A stretch of 20,193 nucleotides of DNA from a virus, in IMG/VR virus record IMGVR_UViG_3300005613_000508, positions 1-20,193 of that record. The stretch is one strand, 5' to 3'. This document shows positions 1 through 8,273 of this stretch, in pieces. The number at the start of each line of letters is the position of its first letter. Position 1 is the stretch's first letter. The position numbers and the translations under genes are program-made. The notes under the pieces were generated by a model. It searched no databases. It had not been told where the DNA came from and saw only the letters and a list, made by a program, of their open reading frames with translations.

Positions 1-1731
1 GCTTCTTGGCTTCACTTCTTTTTGCTTCCTTGGTTTAGTGTCATTTGAAAATTGAGGTCTACCATTCTCATTGGTCTGTTTTTGTTCTTGTTGAGTAGTT
101 GGTGTGGGGGCTGTATTTTCTACTTGCCTTGGCTTTAAAACAGTAACGTCGTCAATACCAATCTCCCCCTTTTGCAGAGCAATTTTTCTATAATCAGAAT
201 CAACATTTGCATTATGGTATGGATCTGCCTTTGGAGGCATTTGTCTTCTATTTCTCTTTCTACCCTCGGTTTTGATGCGTGAATCTTCAATATCATGAAG
301 TTCGCCAAACCTATCTCTCAATGTTTCCACGGATATAACATTTCTATCTGCAAGTTGAATTAATAAGTTCTTTTCTGCCGCCTCGTCCGATAAGATCATA
401 TGCTCAAAATGCATTGTGGCTGGAGATGTAAATCCCATAGCCTTTTGAATATGTTCTATTTCTGCTTCCCAGAACCTACGAAGCAGATCTCTTCCATACT
501 CTAGTCTCTCTATCAATGTCTTTAAAGATATGAAGTTATTAGTAAATCCTCCAGACTGCCCAGCCAATCCAGTAAGTGTTGGAGGAATACCCAATCCTGC
601 GTAAATACTATTAAGTACCGGCTGATACTTCTCTGAACCCAAGAACTTATATATCTGAGTGTTGCTTTCCTTGAAGTCTATTTCTGGACCCCAAACCAAA
701 TCCATAGTTCCACCACCTACGTTGCTAGCTAAAATATTTCTTAACTTATCAATAGCACCCTTGTTTGGTAGAATTTTATGTTCAAGATTGCCCAATCTCC
801 AAAGTCTGATATTGGAAATAGCACCGTCCAAAGCAGACATGTCTGCAAGCTTCATTTTCTCAAGCATCATAATGTCGTCAATGATAGCATTAACCATGGG
901 ATTAGCCCATAATTCCCAATCATCTTTTTTGTAATAGAAAACGTCTATTGCATCTGCATCAAAGGTGATATAATTTTTCTGATCTCTAATTGCTTGTTTT
1001 AATGGGTTTGGTAACTTATCAACATATTTGCCATTTTTCTCAAAAGACTTTCTAACTGAATTAGTTATCTTCATCTTATAAACCTTCTCGCCGCTAAAAG
1101 CACCAGCGTATCCGCCCTCTACTTCTATTTGTAGGGGATTAAGAAGGTCATACCTCAATGGGATTATTCTCTTCGTTGTGTTTTGTTCTTTATACTGAAC
1201 CAACTCTTCCTGTCCCTTAGACATATTACGCTGTTGTTTTCTTGTTATTTTACCATATCTCTTATGTACTACAACATTACCACAGCGATACAACATGTTT
1301 AAAAATCTCTCTGATCTTTCAGATCCATTAATCTTATTCCACCATCTGCGGTAAAACTTTTCCACTTGCTTGTTTGGGTGGTTTAAAGTAATGCCCTGAG
1401 AGGCAAAGTCGCCCATGAGATCTATAACATTTTTAACTATGCCAACTCTGTCATATGCTTTCATGCACATGGACATGGCCTGCTTGAAATTATTGGCGGG
1501 TTCTTCAAAGGGGCGAAAACGATAATAATCGTCTTTTAGAAAGTCAGTTCGTACTGAAATATTGGGCTCAATATCAATATAAGATCTGCGACTTGCACTA
1601 GAACTCATAATGCCATCGTAGCTATCCACATTGCCAGATGTTTTATCAAACGCCGCCTGTTGATCTTCTGCGGAAGTCCAATAAATATAGGGCGTTTTTG
1701 CTTCTTTATTGGTTTGGTTTTCTGGGCTCAT
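1..1731 (-). CDS. Phage portal protein, C-terminus cut by the window edge
   Basis: The frame is open from an ATG at 1731 to the left edge (577 codons, no stop). The protein is mostly alpha-helical and hydrophilic, with the stretch GLGIPPTLTG near residue 400 followed by a long helical segment (FISLKTLIERLEYGRDLLRRFWE), a layout typical of tailed-phage portals. Portals form the dodecameric ring at the head vertex through which DNA is packaged. It lies directly downstream of TerL, the usual order. The tail after about residue 500 is basic and rich in Gln, Thr and Pro. The start is supported by AGAGGATTAAT just upstream. The assignment rests on motif memory and neighbours, not on a search. Confidence 0.82.
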   Translation of the reverse strand, partial: MSPENQTNKEAKTPYIYWTSAEDQQAAFDKTSGNVDSYDGIMSSSASRRSYIDIEPNISVRTDFLKDDYYRFRPFEEPANNFKQAMSMCMKAYDRVGIVKNVIDLMGDFASQGITLNHPNKQVEKFYRRWWNKINGSERSERFLNMLYRCGNVVVHKRYGKITRKQQRNMSKGQEELVQYKEQNTTKRIIPLRYDLLNPLQIEVEGGYAGAFSGEKVYKMKITNSVRKSFEKNGKYVDKLPNPLKQAIRDQKNYITFDADAIDVFYYKKDDWELWANPMVNAIIDDIMMLEKMKLADMSALDGAISNIRLWRLGNLEHKILPNKGAIDKLRNILASNVGGGTMDLVWGPEIDFKESNTQIYKFLGSEKYQPVLNSIYAGLGIPPTLTGLAGQSGGFTNNFISLKTLIERLEYGRDLLRRFWEAEIEHIQKAMGFTSPATMHFEHMILSDEAAEKNLLIQLADRNVISVETLRDRFGELHDIEDSRIKTEGRKRNRRQMPPKADPYHNANVDSDYRKIALQKGEIGIDDVTVLKPRQVENTAPTPTTQQEQKQTNENGRPQFSNDTKPRKQKEVKPRS

Positions 1732-1781
1732 ATTAATCCTCTATCAATCTGTATGAAATAGAATAGCGATCTGACTAATCT

Positions 1782-1787
1782 ATTATA
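1782..1787 (-). promoter_or_regulatory. Candidate late promoter (-10 only) for the portal gene
   Basis: In the 74-bp gap between TerL and portal the minus strand reads TATAATAGATTAG, with no TTGACA-like hexamer 15-19 bp upstream. The same 12-base pattern TATAATANATTA recurs at the other end of the leftward block (7823-7828). It could be a target of the phage sigma factor; that is inference. Confidence 0.35.
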
Positions 1788-1805
1788 CTCCAGACAGATA
1801 GAAAA

Positions 1806-3806
1806 CTAATACAAATTATTCATATGTACAGTAAACCAATTTGGTCCTGTAAAAGTTGCTTTTGCTTTACTTCCACTGTTATCATATTTAGCAAATCCAC
1901 CGTATGCATTGTATGTCAGTTGTTTCTCATCAAAGTTTATATTTCTTGCTGCCATATTTGCCATCAGTAGAGATGAGTAGCGGTCTTTTCTCATTCTTTT
2001 CTTTTTACCAACCCCTATTTTCACTTCTGGAGTATCCCATCGCATACGCCCATTTACACTTTCAGTAACCTCAATCAATGATAGCTCATTTTTTAATTCT
2101 TCTATTTCCATTACACAGTCTTCTAGTGTATCATATATGCGATTATTTACTTTGTCCTCTTCTATAGACAATCCAATAGTCACTGGATCAAATCTAGGAA
2201 ATAACAGGATCTTGTCTTCTAGATCTTTTCTAAGTCCATGGTTAGCGTCAGAATACCAATCATATTTAGCAAACTGGCACATCTCTAAAATGTGCAAGCC
2301 TTGTTCATCATCAGAGGATTGTGGCTTATCCTCGTCAATGATGGGCCAAATTGCTATCTCACCATCCTTTATTTGATTAACGTCATGAAGTGCTTCAGCG
2401 ACAGAATATCCACCGCCTTGAGCGTCCATTGCTATGTGAACTATAGGAAATAAATCCATAAGCTCCCTAATTTTCCTAGCACAATAGCTATAAAAATTGT
2501 TTTCCTTAGTAAGTCCCTTCTTAACTCTTTCAGTGTGTGCCTTTCTTGTTGTAGTCCAGCAATGAACTACTCTTCTATGATCTGCATGAATCTCTAAAAT
2601 AATAATGCTAAAATTATCAACTTCAGAGGCCGGGTCAATAGCCATAATATATTTGTCATTCTTTCCCCCTTTTAATAGAGGGTCAAAATACACTTCCCCA
2701 CTTTGTATTTTTATTGGCTTGATATCAGTTCCAACGCAAGACTCTATCAAGCTTCTCTTAAAGAAACCTTGACTGTCTTTTGTAAAGACCGCACCAAATT
2801 CCATCAAATATATACCATTATGTATGGTGGCTTTTGATCTAGCGATTTGACCCTCATCCATAAATCCTCTAGGAACTAAATCAACTGGTATTCTTATGAT
2901 AGAATAATCATCCCATCTAAAAGATAGCGGCACATCTTCTCCATTAAAAACATTATTAGATATAGACTTAATATCCCCCCTTGTTTCAATAATGGCTTTC
3001 CATCTCTTCCAATATTCTGCAAAGTGATTAAAATCATAGTAGGCAGTACCAGACAATATGATTTGATTGGTTTTAGATTGATCTATTTCTTTTTTCTTGT
3101 TGTAAAGTATAGAGGTGTCAATCCCCATTTCCTTTGCTTTATCTTCCATCGCTAATCTTTTTACATTTTCAACAGGAGACGCTGATACCGCTGCGAAACC
3201 CGCAATAACGTTCTCAAAAATCTCTCGGGACATACTCGCAAACTCATCGGCAATAATATCGTTTGCTCGCTGTCCTCGGATTTTCTGACCATCACCGATG
3301 GGCAAGGCAGAAATCGTGCTACCATTAATAGTCATTCTACACATATCAACATCGCGTCTAGGACCGCTATTCCCGTCACACATATCCCTCAATATTGGAG
3401 AGTTTTTCCATATATTCTCCATATAATCATGCAAATACTTTGACTGTCTGAATGCGGCACCAACGACGACTATCTTCCGATTAGGAATCAATACAGCTCT
3501 TAATATGCAATATAATGATAATAGAAATGTTTTTCCCAGCCCTCTTGAGCCGACTAACATCGGAAATTTTCTATTCCACATCTCATTTAGAATCAGTGCC
3601 TGCATAGGTAGCAGTTCTATATTTAAAACGTGCTTACAAATGAAGCTAAAATAATCTGGATTTATAAAGAGGCATGTTAGTCTTTTATAAAACTCTTCTG
3701 GATCATCAGTTCTTAGACGAGAAAGGGGATTTATAACATATCTATCGTCTATATTAAGATTAAGCCAAGCATTGTTTAGCTCTCTTATTGTCTCTTCCTT
3801 ACTCAT
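1806..3806 (-). CDS. terL: Terminase large subunit (TerL)
   Basis: 666 aa; the ATP-driven DNA packaging motor with a headful or cos-cutting nuclease. Visible in order: adenine-binding Q motif ELLPMQ (Q69), Walker A VGSRGLGKT (86-93), Walker B IIADE (184-188, catalytic Glu188), coupling motif SGT (252-254), then an RNase H-like nuclease with Asp391 in MAIDPAS and Asp461 in HIAMDAQGGG, and Asp519/Asp528 as candidates for the last metal ligand. Length is slightly above the usual 450-620 aa. Its start overlaps the end of the ClpP-like gene by 4 nt (ATGA), and GATGAGG provides the ribosome site, so the two are translationally coupled. Confidence 0.95.
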   Translation of the reverse strand: MSKEETIRELNNAWLNLNIDDRYVINPLSRLRTDDPEEFYKRLTCLFINPDYFSFICKHVLNIELLPMQALILNEMWNRKFPMLVGSRGLGKTFLLSLYCILRAVLIPNRKIVVVGAAFRQSKYLHDYMENIWKNSPILRDMCDGNSGPRRDVDMCRMTINGSTISALPIGDGQKIRGQRANDIIADEFASMSREIFENVIAGFAAVSASPVENVKRLAMEDKAKEMGIDTSILYNKKKEIDQSKTNQIILSGTAYYDFNHFAEYWKRWKAIIETRGDIKSISNNVFNGEDVPLSFRWDDYSIIRIPVDLVPRGFMDEGQIARSKATIHNGIYLMEFGAVFTKDSQGFFKRSLIESCVGTDIKPIKIQSGEVYFDPLLKGGKNDKYIMAIDPASEVDNFSIIILEIHADHRRVVHCWTTTRKAHTERVKKGLTKENNFYSYCARKIRELMDLFPIVHIAMDAQGGGYSVAEALHDVNQIKDGEIAIWPIIDEDKPQSSDDEQGLHILEMCQFAKYDWYSDANHGLRKDLEDKILLFPRFDPVTIGLSIEEDKVNNRIYDTLEDCVMEIEELKNELSLIEVTESVNGRMRWDTPEVKIGVGKKKRMRKDRYSSLLMANMAARNINFDEKQLTYNAYGGFAKYDNSGSKAKATFTGPNWFTVHMNNLY

Positions 3807-4432
3807 ATAACCTCATCCATAAATCCATAATAGACTGCTTCTTCTGATGTCATCCACCAATCTGTGAGCTTCTCTATTTTGTTTTTAATAAACTTGAAGG
3901 TCTTCTTATGGTCCATTCCCCTACTCTTGAAATATGAGCCTTCTACGCATCGTGAGGCATATATGTTAATCATTACATCATTTTGCTTTTCAGTGAATTT
4001 CAGTCCACTTGCCACTTGTCGGAAATCACCGCCATCTTCATACGTTCCGTAGTGAACCATAAAGTCACAATGCTTATTAATAAGCCTTCTAGTGGCTGAT
4101 TGCGGTATAATAGAACTCATTGATCTAGCATGGGCATAAGAGATAAACGTTGTTTTAGATTTAGAGTACTTTATGGCATCGTAGATAGCCATGCCGTAGT
4201 TCCAACAACCACCATAGCTTAACATTTTTAATGTTATCGGCTTGTTAGATATACTGTCTAGATAATCAATATTCTTCACAAAATTAACAGCCATTTTAAA
4301 ATCAACGCCAGACTCCTCTGCCTCTAGTGCAGAGTGAATGTATATTATGCGATGTTCAACATCAATAGAGTGATTATGTATATATTCTAAAGAATCAGAG
4401 AATTTCCGATTCCCAGTATTTGAGGGTATCAT
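3803..4432 (-). CDS. ClpP-like serine protease, probable prohead/maturation protease
   Basis: 209 aa with the ClpP/crotonase fold signature: oxyanion-side SYGG (72-75), nucleophile Ser104 in ARSMSS, His127 in DFMVHYG, Asp191 in LTDWWMTSEEAVYYGFMDEVI, which parallels the ClpP ending. The complete triad suggests an active enzyme. ClpP-type proteases serve as prohead proteases in many tailed phages, and the position next to TerL and portal fits that. A host-modulating ClpP homologue is the alternative. The ATG at 4432 is favoured by GGAGAGG 7 nt upstream. It overlaps the ERCC4-type gene by 38 nt. Confidence 0.85.
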   Translation of the reverse strand: MIPSNTGNRKFSDSLEYIHNHSIDVEHRIIYIHSALEAEESGVDFKMAVNFVKNIDYLDSISNKPITLKMLSYGGCWNYGMAIYDAIKYSKSKTTFISYAHARSMSSIIPQSATRRLINKHCDFMVHYGTYEDGGDFRQVASGLKFTEKQNDVMINIYASRCVEGSYFKSRGMDHKKTFKFIKNKIEKLTDWWMTSEEAVYYGFMDEVI

Positions 4433-4862
4433 ATGTAAACCTCTCCGCTTCTTCTTTATCGTTGCAAAAAACTACTTCTATGTTATTATAGTCTTGTTCT
4501 ATCTGACTAATTAATTTACGCAAATAATTACCATTCATTCTTACTTTAGCGAGTTTAGCCTCGGACATTCCAGAGTTTCTTGGGAATTCGTATACGCTAG
4601 ATTCTGGAAATTCACATACTATATACGCCCTTCGCAAGTCTTGCATTCTGTCAAATTCGCGGTAAAATCTAGCCTTGGCTGTTTGCTTACCAAGATTATT
4701 AGCTATTTCAGTTGCAGTTGCCTTGCGTTCAATAACTACAAAATTTTCTAATAGTTCCGTAGTATAGTCGCCACAGTCCAATTTTCTTGACTGAATCTCA
4801 ACATCTTCATGGAATGGAAATTCCCATCCGTTCTTTTCTCTAGTGTCACGAATTATTTGCAT
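4395..4862 (-). CDS. ERCC4-type (XPF/Mus81-like) nuclease
   Basis: 155 aa, a single nuclease domain. The ERCC4 catalytic motifs are present: DTRE (6-9), GDY (31-33) and VIERK (43-47). Family members cut branched or flap DNA. There is no helix-hairpin-helix domain, so it is a minimal version. GAGGAACA precedes the ATG. It overlaps the HNH gene (17 nt) and the ClpP-like gene (38 nt), placing it firmly in the packaging operon. A role resolving branched DNA ahead of packaging, analogous to T4 gp49 or T7 gp3, is inference. Confidence 0.85.
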   Translation of the reverse strand: MQIIRDTREKNGWEFPFHEDVEIQSRKLDCGDYTTELLENFVVIERKATATEIANNLGKQTAKARFYREFDRMQDLRRAYIVCEFPESSVYEFPRNSGMSEAKLAKVRMNGNYLRKLISQIEQDYNNIEVVFCNDKEEAERFTYDTLKYWESEIL

Positions 4863-5118
4863 TGTTCCTCACTATACCCATAAATAAAGGCTCGTATATA
4901 TGCTCTTGGTTTTTAATGGATTCATGGCACTGCTTACACAATGTAATTAAATTATCTGGCTCAAATCGCAAATGTGCGGCAATGCTCCATGGTCTTATAT
5001 GATGAACGTGTAGTTTTTTAGTATTATTACATCCCGGCATTTGACAAGAATGGCCGTCCCTTTTTAAAGTTCTGGTTCTTAGTTTTTTATAGACGGGATT
5101 ATCATAATCTCTTTTCAT
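4846..5118 (-). CDS. Small HNH endonuclease
   Basis: 90 aa. The HNH core reads HVHHI (37-41), Asn56 in EPDNLITLC, and CKQCHE (61-66). With Cys25 and Cys30 there are four zinc-ligand cysteines. Small HNH proteins encoded beside terminase and portal are known to act with the terminase in packaging of some phages, and the location suggests that role rather than homing. The start ATG overlaps the preceding stop (ATGA). The ribosome site is weak, consistent with coupling. Confidence 0.85.
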   Translation of the reverse strand: MKRDYDNPVYKKLRTRTLKRDGHSCQMPGCNNTKKLHVHHIRPWSIAAHLRFEPDNLITLCKQCHESIKNQEHIYEPLFMGIVRNNANNS

Positions 5119-5366
5119 GACTCTATTAATTGAACAACTTTAAAATCGTTTTTCAATTCCTTTAGCATAGTTTTGATTTCATGCTTAGAGTTTTGTTCTA
5201 ATATCTTGTCGCAAAAGATGCGATATGCTAAATAGCAGGCATCGTCTGGATTATCTGCATCTATATCTAAAAGTACGGAGAACTCTTTAAATATGCCAAG
5301 ATCTAAGTTTAACTTTTCAAGTTTTGGTAATGCTTTAGCCATATCTATAATAACTCTATAGCTCAT
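5115..5366 (-). CDS. Hypothetical protein, 83 aa
   Basis: I do not recognise this protein. It is a soluble, probably helical sequence with an acidic middle (LLDIDADNPDDACYLAYRIFCDKIL) and a lysine-rich end. Its ATG shares one base with the stop of the GMD gene (TAATG) and its own stop overlaps the HNH start, so it is co-translated within the operon and very likely real. Confidence 0.7.
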   Translation of the reverse strand: MSYRVIIDMAKALPKLEKLNLDLGIFKEFSVLLDIDADNPDDACYLAYRIFCDKILEQNSKHEIKTMLKELKNDFKVVQLIES

Positions 5367-6385
5367 TAGAATGCTTCTATATCGTGTTTAACCATCATGT
5401 GAACAAGATCTTTGAACTTTGTTTCAGGACTCCAGCCAAGTTTACTTCTCGCTTTAGAGTTAATGCCTCTTAAATAGTCAACTTCCGCTGGCCTATAAAA
5501 TTCTGGATCTTGAACAATAAAGTCCTGCCAATTTTTTATTCCTATAAAAGAGAAAGCTTCTGATAGAAACTCCCTAATAGTGTGCGATTCGCCAGTACAA
5601 ATAACATAGTCGTCACCATGTTTTTGCTGTAGCATTAACCACATGGCTTTTACATAATCTCCAGCATAACCCCAATCTCTGTATGCTTCTAGATTACCAA
5701 GGCGAAGTTTTGGAAAATCGGCATCTTTACCAGATCTAACGAATTCCCCAATCCATTTTGTTATCTTTCTAGTAACAAACTGCTCTCCCCGTCTTGGGCC
5801 TTCATGATTAAATAGTATACCGGCACTTGCGTGTAATCCATATGCCTCACGATATAGCCTCACTGCTTCATGTGCAGCGGTCTTTGCGATAGCATATGGA
5901 CTTTGAGGCATGAACTTTGTTGTTTCTTTTTGGTATTTACCATATCCGTCTGAATCATAACTCTTACCAAACATTTCACTGCTGCTGGCTTGGTAGAAGT
6001 TTATAGCTTTTGTTAAATCTAAATCAACGATAATCTGCAATAGATTAAAGCATCCCCTACATGTTGCATCCCATGTTGCTTCCGGCTGTTTAAAAGAAGT
6101 TCCAACATGTGATTGTGCCGCTAAATTATAAAGTTCACAAGCGTCGTTATGGTTCTTGACGATATTTAACATGCTGGAATAGTCAGTAATATCACCTTCT
6201 ACTAGCTTAAAATCTTTATGATGTAAGATATGCTTGATTCTACTTGTTGTGTCTGAAGAAGATCTTCTAGCGACTCCAACTATTTGATAGTTAAGAGATA
6301 ATAGGTAATCAGCTAGATGTGAACCGTCCTGTCCTGTTATGCCGGTTATGATAGCCTTTTTCTTTGGCGGCTTTTTTATGTCCAT
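5366..6385 (-). CDS. gmd: GDP-mannose 4,6-dehydratase
   Basis: 339 aa, an extended short-chain dehydrogenase that converts GDP-D-mannose to GDP-4-dehydro-6-deoxy-D-mannose, precursor of fucose, rhamnose, colitose or perosamine. Visible: Rossmann motif GITGQDGS (15-22), VARRSSS (38-44), ASSSEMFG with Glu137, Tyr164 and Lys168 in SPYAIAK, and FNHEGPRRGEQFVTRKIT (family usual FNHESPRRGE). It is about 30 aa shorter than the E. coli enzyme. The start is supported by AAGGACAAG. No partner reductase or transferase lies in this window. It sits inside the packaging operon, an odd place for a sugar gene, perhaps for capsid, tail or host-surface glycan modification. Confidence 0.93.
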   Translation of the reverse strand: MDIKKPPKKKAIITGITGQDGSHLADYLLSLNYQIVGVARRSSSDTTSRIKHILHHKDFKLVEGDITDYSSMLNIVKNHNDACELYNLAAQSHVGTSFKQPEATWDATCRGCFNLLQIIVDLDLTKAINFYQASSSEMFGKSYDSDGYGKYQKETTKFMPQSPYAIAKTAAHEAVRLYREAYGLHASAGILFNHEGPRRGEQFVTRKITKWIGEFVRSGKDADFPKLRLGNLEAYRDWGYAGDYVKAMWLMLQQKHGDDYVICTGESHTIREFLSEAFSFIGIKNWQDFIVQDPEFYRPAEVDYLRGINSKARSKLGWSPETKFKDLVHMMVKHDIEAF

Positions 6386-6395
6386 AGTCTTGTCC

Positions 6396-7187
6396 TTATT
6401 TTACAGTTTCTGAATTCAAAAATGGGATGTCCACAGTCCCATCTGCATATGTGTAATAATCCGATAACCTTTCCTTTTCCTTTTCCATGGCAAGCCGCAT
6501 CTTTTCAATAGCTTTTCCCTCTTGCTCATAGAAGTCGGGATCTCTTAGTATCTTATTCACTAAAGAAGCAAGTGTCTGCTTATTATTTTCTAGTTTTTCA
6601 ATTCGCTGCTCTCTAGTAGCCTTTAAGTCTTTATACATGGAGGCTTTTTTGGTCTGCAAGTCTTTAAATTCCCGCGAAAGAGATTCCTTTGCAGCCCTCA
6701 AGCTAGCAATCTGCCTCTCTAGGTTGAAAATCATTTCCTTATCCTGCTGGTCAGAATCTCGTCTTTTTTCCAAATTGATTTCCGCATCTAGTGCTTTTAC
6801 CATCACCATAGATTCTTGTTGTTCACGTAAAGCACGATTCATCAATACTTCTAGCTTTATTGTGTCAACTATTTGCAACTCTTCTGTAGCTAAAACGTCT
6901 TTACGGAACTGGGCAATAATCTGCTTCCAGTGATACAAGAAAAGTTCAAGCTCCTCATCAGAGAATTGCTGTTTTAATTCCTTCCAATATGGCCGGGATT
7001 TTATATCATACTCAGCCTGAACCGTTAATGACTCATGCCTATTGTATGACTTTCCTATCTTTTTAAGATATTTCTCTACCGGCTCAAGAGAGCGGTTTAA
7101 ATTTTCCGCTATTTTTTCGGGGCTTAATTTATCGGCGTGAGCCTCAATATATTCCCAATCTGATTTAGATAGTCTACCAGTCCTCAC
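6396..7187 (-). CDS. Coiled-coil protein with N-terminal HTH-like segment; small terminase candidate
   Basis: 263 aa. Residues 1-45 (RLSKSDWEYIEAHADKLSPE... onward) look like a small helix-turn-helix of the kind that opens many phage DNA-binding proteins. About residues 115-235 are heptad-rich and highly charged, a long coiled coil. Start is a GTG at 7187 with GGAG 7 nt upstream, inside the end of the sigma-like gene (14-nt overlap). DNA-binding start, coiled-coil body and position in a packaging operon lacking any other candidate make a small terminase subunit possible, but no diagnostic motif proves it. Confidence 0.7.
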   Translation of the reverse strand: MRTGRLSKSDWEYIEAHADKLSPEKIAENLNRSLEPVEKYLKKIGKSYNRHESLTVQAEYDIKSRPYWKELKQQFSDEELELFLYHWKQIIAQFRKDVLATEELQIVDTIKLEVLMNRALREQQESMVMVKALDAEINLEKRRDSDQQDKEMIFNLERQIASLRAAKESLSREFKDLQTKKASMYKDLKATREQRIEKLENNKQTLASLVNKILRDPDFYEQEGKAIEKMRLAMEKEKERLSDYYTYADGTVDIPFLNSETVK

Positions 7188-7668
7188 CTAATATCTCCTT
7201 TATTTTATCAAATAGTACCGCCTTCTTGGAAGACTGTATTGATACGCCATTAGCAAGCCGGTAAAAATTATTCCTCATAGATGGGGGCAATTCTCGCATA
7301 AGCGTCTCCATTGCTTCCGATGTGGACATACGTTCTATTATATCGTCTTCATATACTTTGTATGAACCGTCTACGCTTTTTAGGTCCATTAGGTTTTTTT
7401 TGCTTTGATTGAGCTTTTCATGCTTTTCAGACTCAATATTACTACGGGAGTATTTATCTCTAATAAGTGTTTTCAGCCTGTTAGATAAGTGCTTGGAGAT
7501 AAAATTTTCAAAAGGACGAGAGTTATCGTATTTTTCTACTGCCTCAAGGCATATAATAAATGACTCTTGTTTAATGTCATCAAGTTCATAATAACTAAAA
7601 GTATACTTAGGTGCAATCCTATTAATTACCTTTAGTATTATTTCCTGTTGTTGTGGTGTTGGCTGCAT
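7174..7668 (-). CDS. Phage sigma factor (sigma70 region-2-like, gp55 type)
   Basis: 164 aa. Residues about 29-72 match sigma70 region 2: LDDIKQESFIICLEAVEKYD, then F..F...HLSNRLKTLIRDKY. The rest lacks a clear region 4 helix-turn-helix, as in short phage late sigma factors such as T4 gp55, which recognise only a -10-type element. It is the first large gene of the leftward late block and is well placed to direct transcription of it, and the -10-only candidate promoters nearby fit that. The ATG has only a weak ribosome site (ATATTATTAAC), suggesting coupling to the 47-aa ORF upstream. Confidence 0.78.
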   Translation of the reverse strand: MQPTPQQQEIILKVINRIAPKYTFSYYELDDIKQESFIICLEAVEKYDNSRPFENFISKHLSNRLKTLIRDKYSRSNIESEKHEKLNQSKKNLMDLKSVDGSYKVYEDDIIERMSTSEAMETLMRELPPSMRNNFYRLANGVSIQSSKKAVLFDKIKEILGEDW

Positions 7669-7765
7669 TGTTAATAATATCTAGGCCGCTGGCCGCTGGA
7701 GGATCTGGTATGAGTAAATCCGCTTTGGCTGACTTGTCAGCCTCAATTGATGCTGTAATTTTCAT
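7622..7765 (-). CDS. Small ORF, 47 aa, overlapping the sigma gene start
   Basis: ATG at 7765, preceded by GAGCGAAGCGAAC. It is a polar peptide (MKITASIEADKSAKADLLIP...) ending in an Asn/Thr-rich tail. It overlaps the sigma start by 47 nt in another frame. No family is recognised. A longer version from a TTG at 7834 would begin inside a -10-like box, so I prefer the internal ATG. It may be a leader that couples translation of the sigma gene, or may not be real. Confidence 0.4.
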   Translation of the reverse strand: MKITASIEADKSAKADLLIPDPPAASGLDIINNAANTTTTGNNTKGN

Positions 7766-7822
7766 GTTCGCTTCGCTCACAATCAGATAAAAGAAGAAGG
7801 CATATATACTACATGTTAATGT

Positions 7823-7828
7823 ATTATA
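7823..7828 (-). promoter_or_regulatory. Candidate leftward promoter (-10 only) for the sigma/late block
   Basis: The minus strand reads GGGGTATAATACATTAAC, matching TATAATANATTA at 1782-1787. No -35 hexamer is apparent. It lies upstream of the first leftward genes and 20 bp from the start of the rightward HNH gene, marking a divergent junction. Confidence 0.4.
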
Positions 7829-7847
7829 CCCCAAAGAAAGGAAAAAA

Positions 7848-8273
7848 ATGTTACAAATTAAGCTGAATGGTATAAATGGGGCTGGAAAATACGCACTCGT
7901 GAGTCCTGAAGACTACCCTATGGTAGCTAGACATAGCTGGTATTACCGCGAGGGATACGCTTTGGCTAAGATTGGAAACAAAGAAATAAGGATGCACCGC
8001 TATATCATGGACGTTAGAGATCCAGATTTAATAGTGGACCATATTGACCGGAATCGTTTAAATAACACCCGCGAGAACCTTCGCGTCATTAATTACCTTG
8101 AAAACGCAAACAATAGGAGCGATAATGTTTTTATTGAGTGTTTTGGGGAATCAAAGACAATAGCGGAGTGGAGTCGTGACCCGCGATGTGAAGTAACCTA
8201 TGATGCACTGCGTGCAAGGATAAGAAGGGGTATAGAAACATGGGCTGCGATACTGGCTCCTAGTTCAGATTAG
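7848..8273 (+). CDS. HNH homing endonuclease
   Basis: 141 aa. The HNH_3-type core is plain: MHRYIMDVRDPDLIVDHIDRN with H44/H58-type residues, then NNTRENLRVINYLENANNRS. The C-terminal part (GESKTIAEWSRDPRCEVTYDALRARIRRG) is the small DNA-binding module that follows the nuclease in many free-standing phage HNH homing enzymes. The start has AAAGAAAGG upstream. It runs against the neighbouring leftward operon and overlaps the tail of the next gene by 9 nt head-on, as expected for an inserted mobile gene. Confidence 0.9.
   Translation: MLQIKLNGINGAGKYALVSPEDYPMVARHSWYYREGYALAKIGNKEIRMHRYIMDVRDPDLIVDHIDRNRLNNTRENLRVINYLENANNRSDNVFIECFGESKTIAEWSRDPRCEVTYDALRARIRRGIETWAAILAPSSD

Noticed and set aside
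659-934. A 91-codon rightward frame within the portal gene
   Set aside because: It is antisense to an uninterrupted 577-codon portal frame and has no ribosome site.
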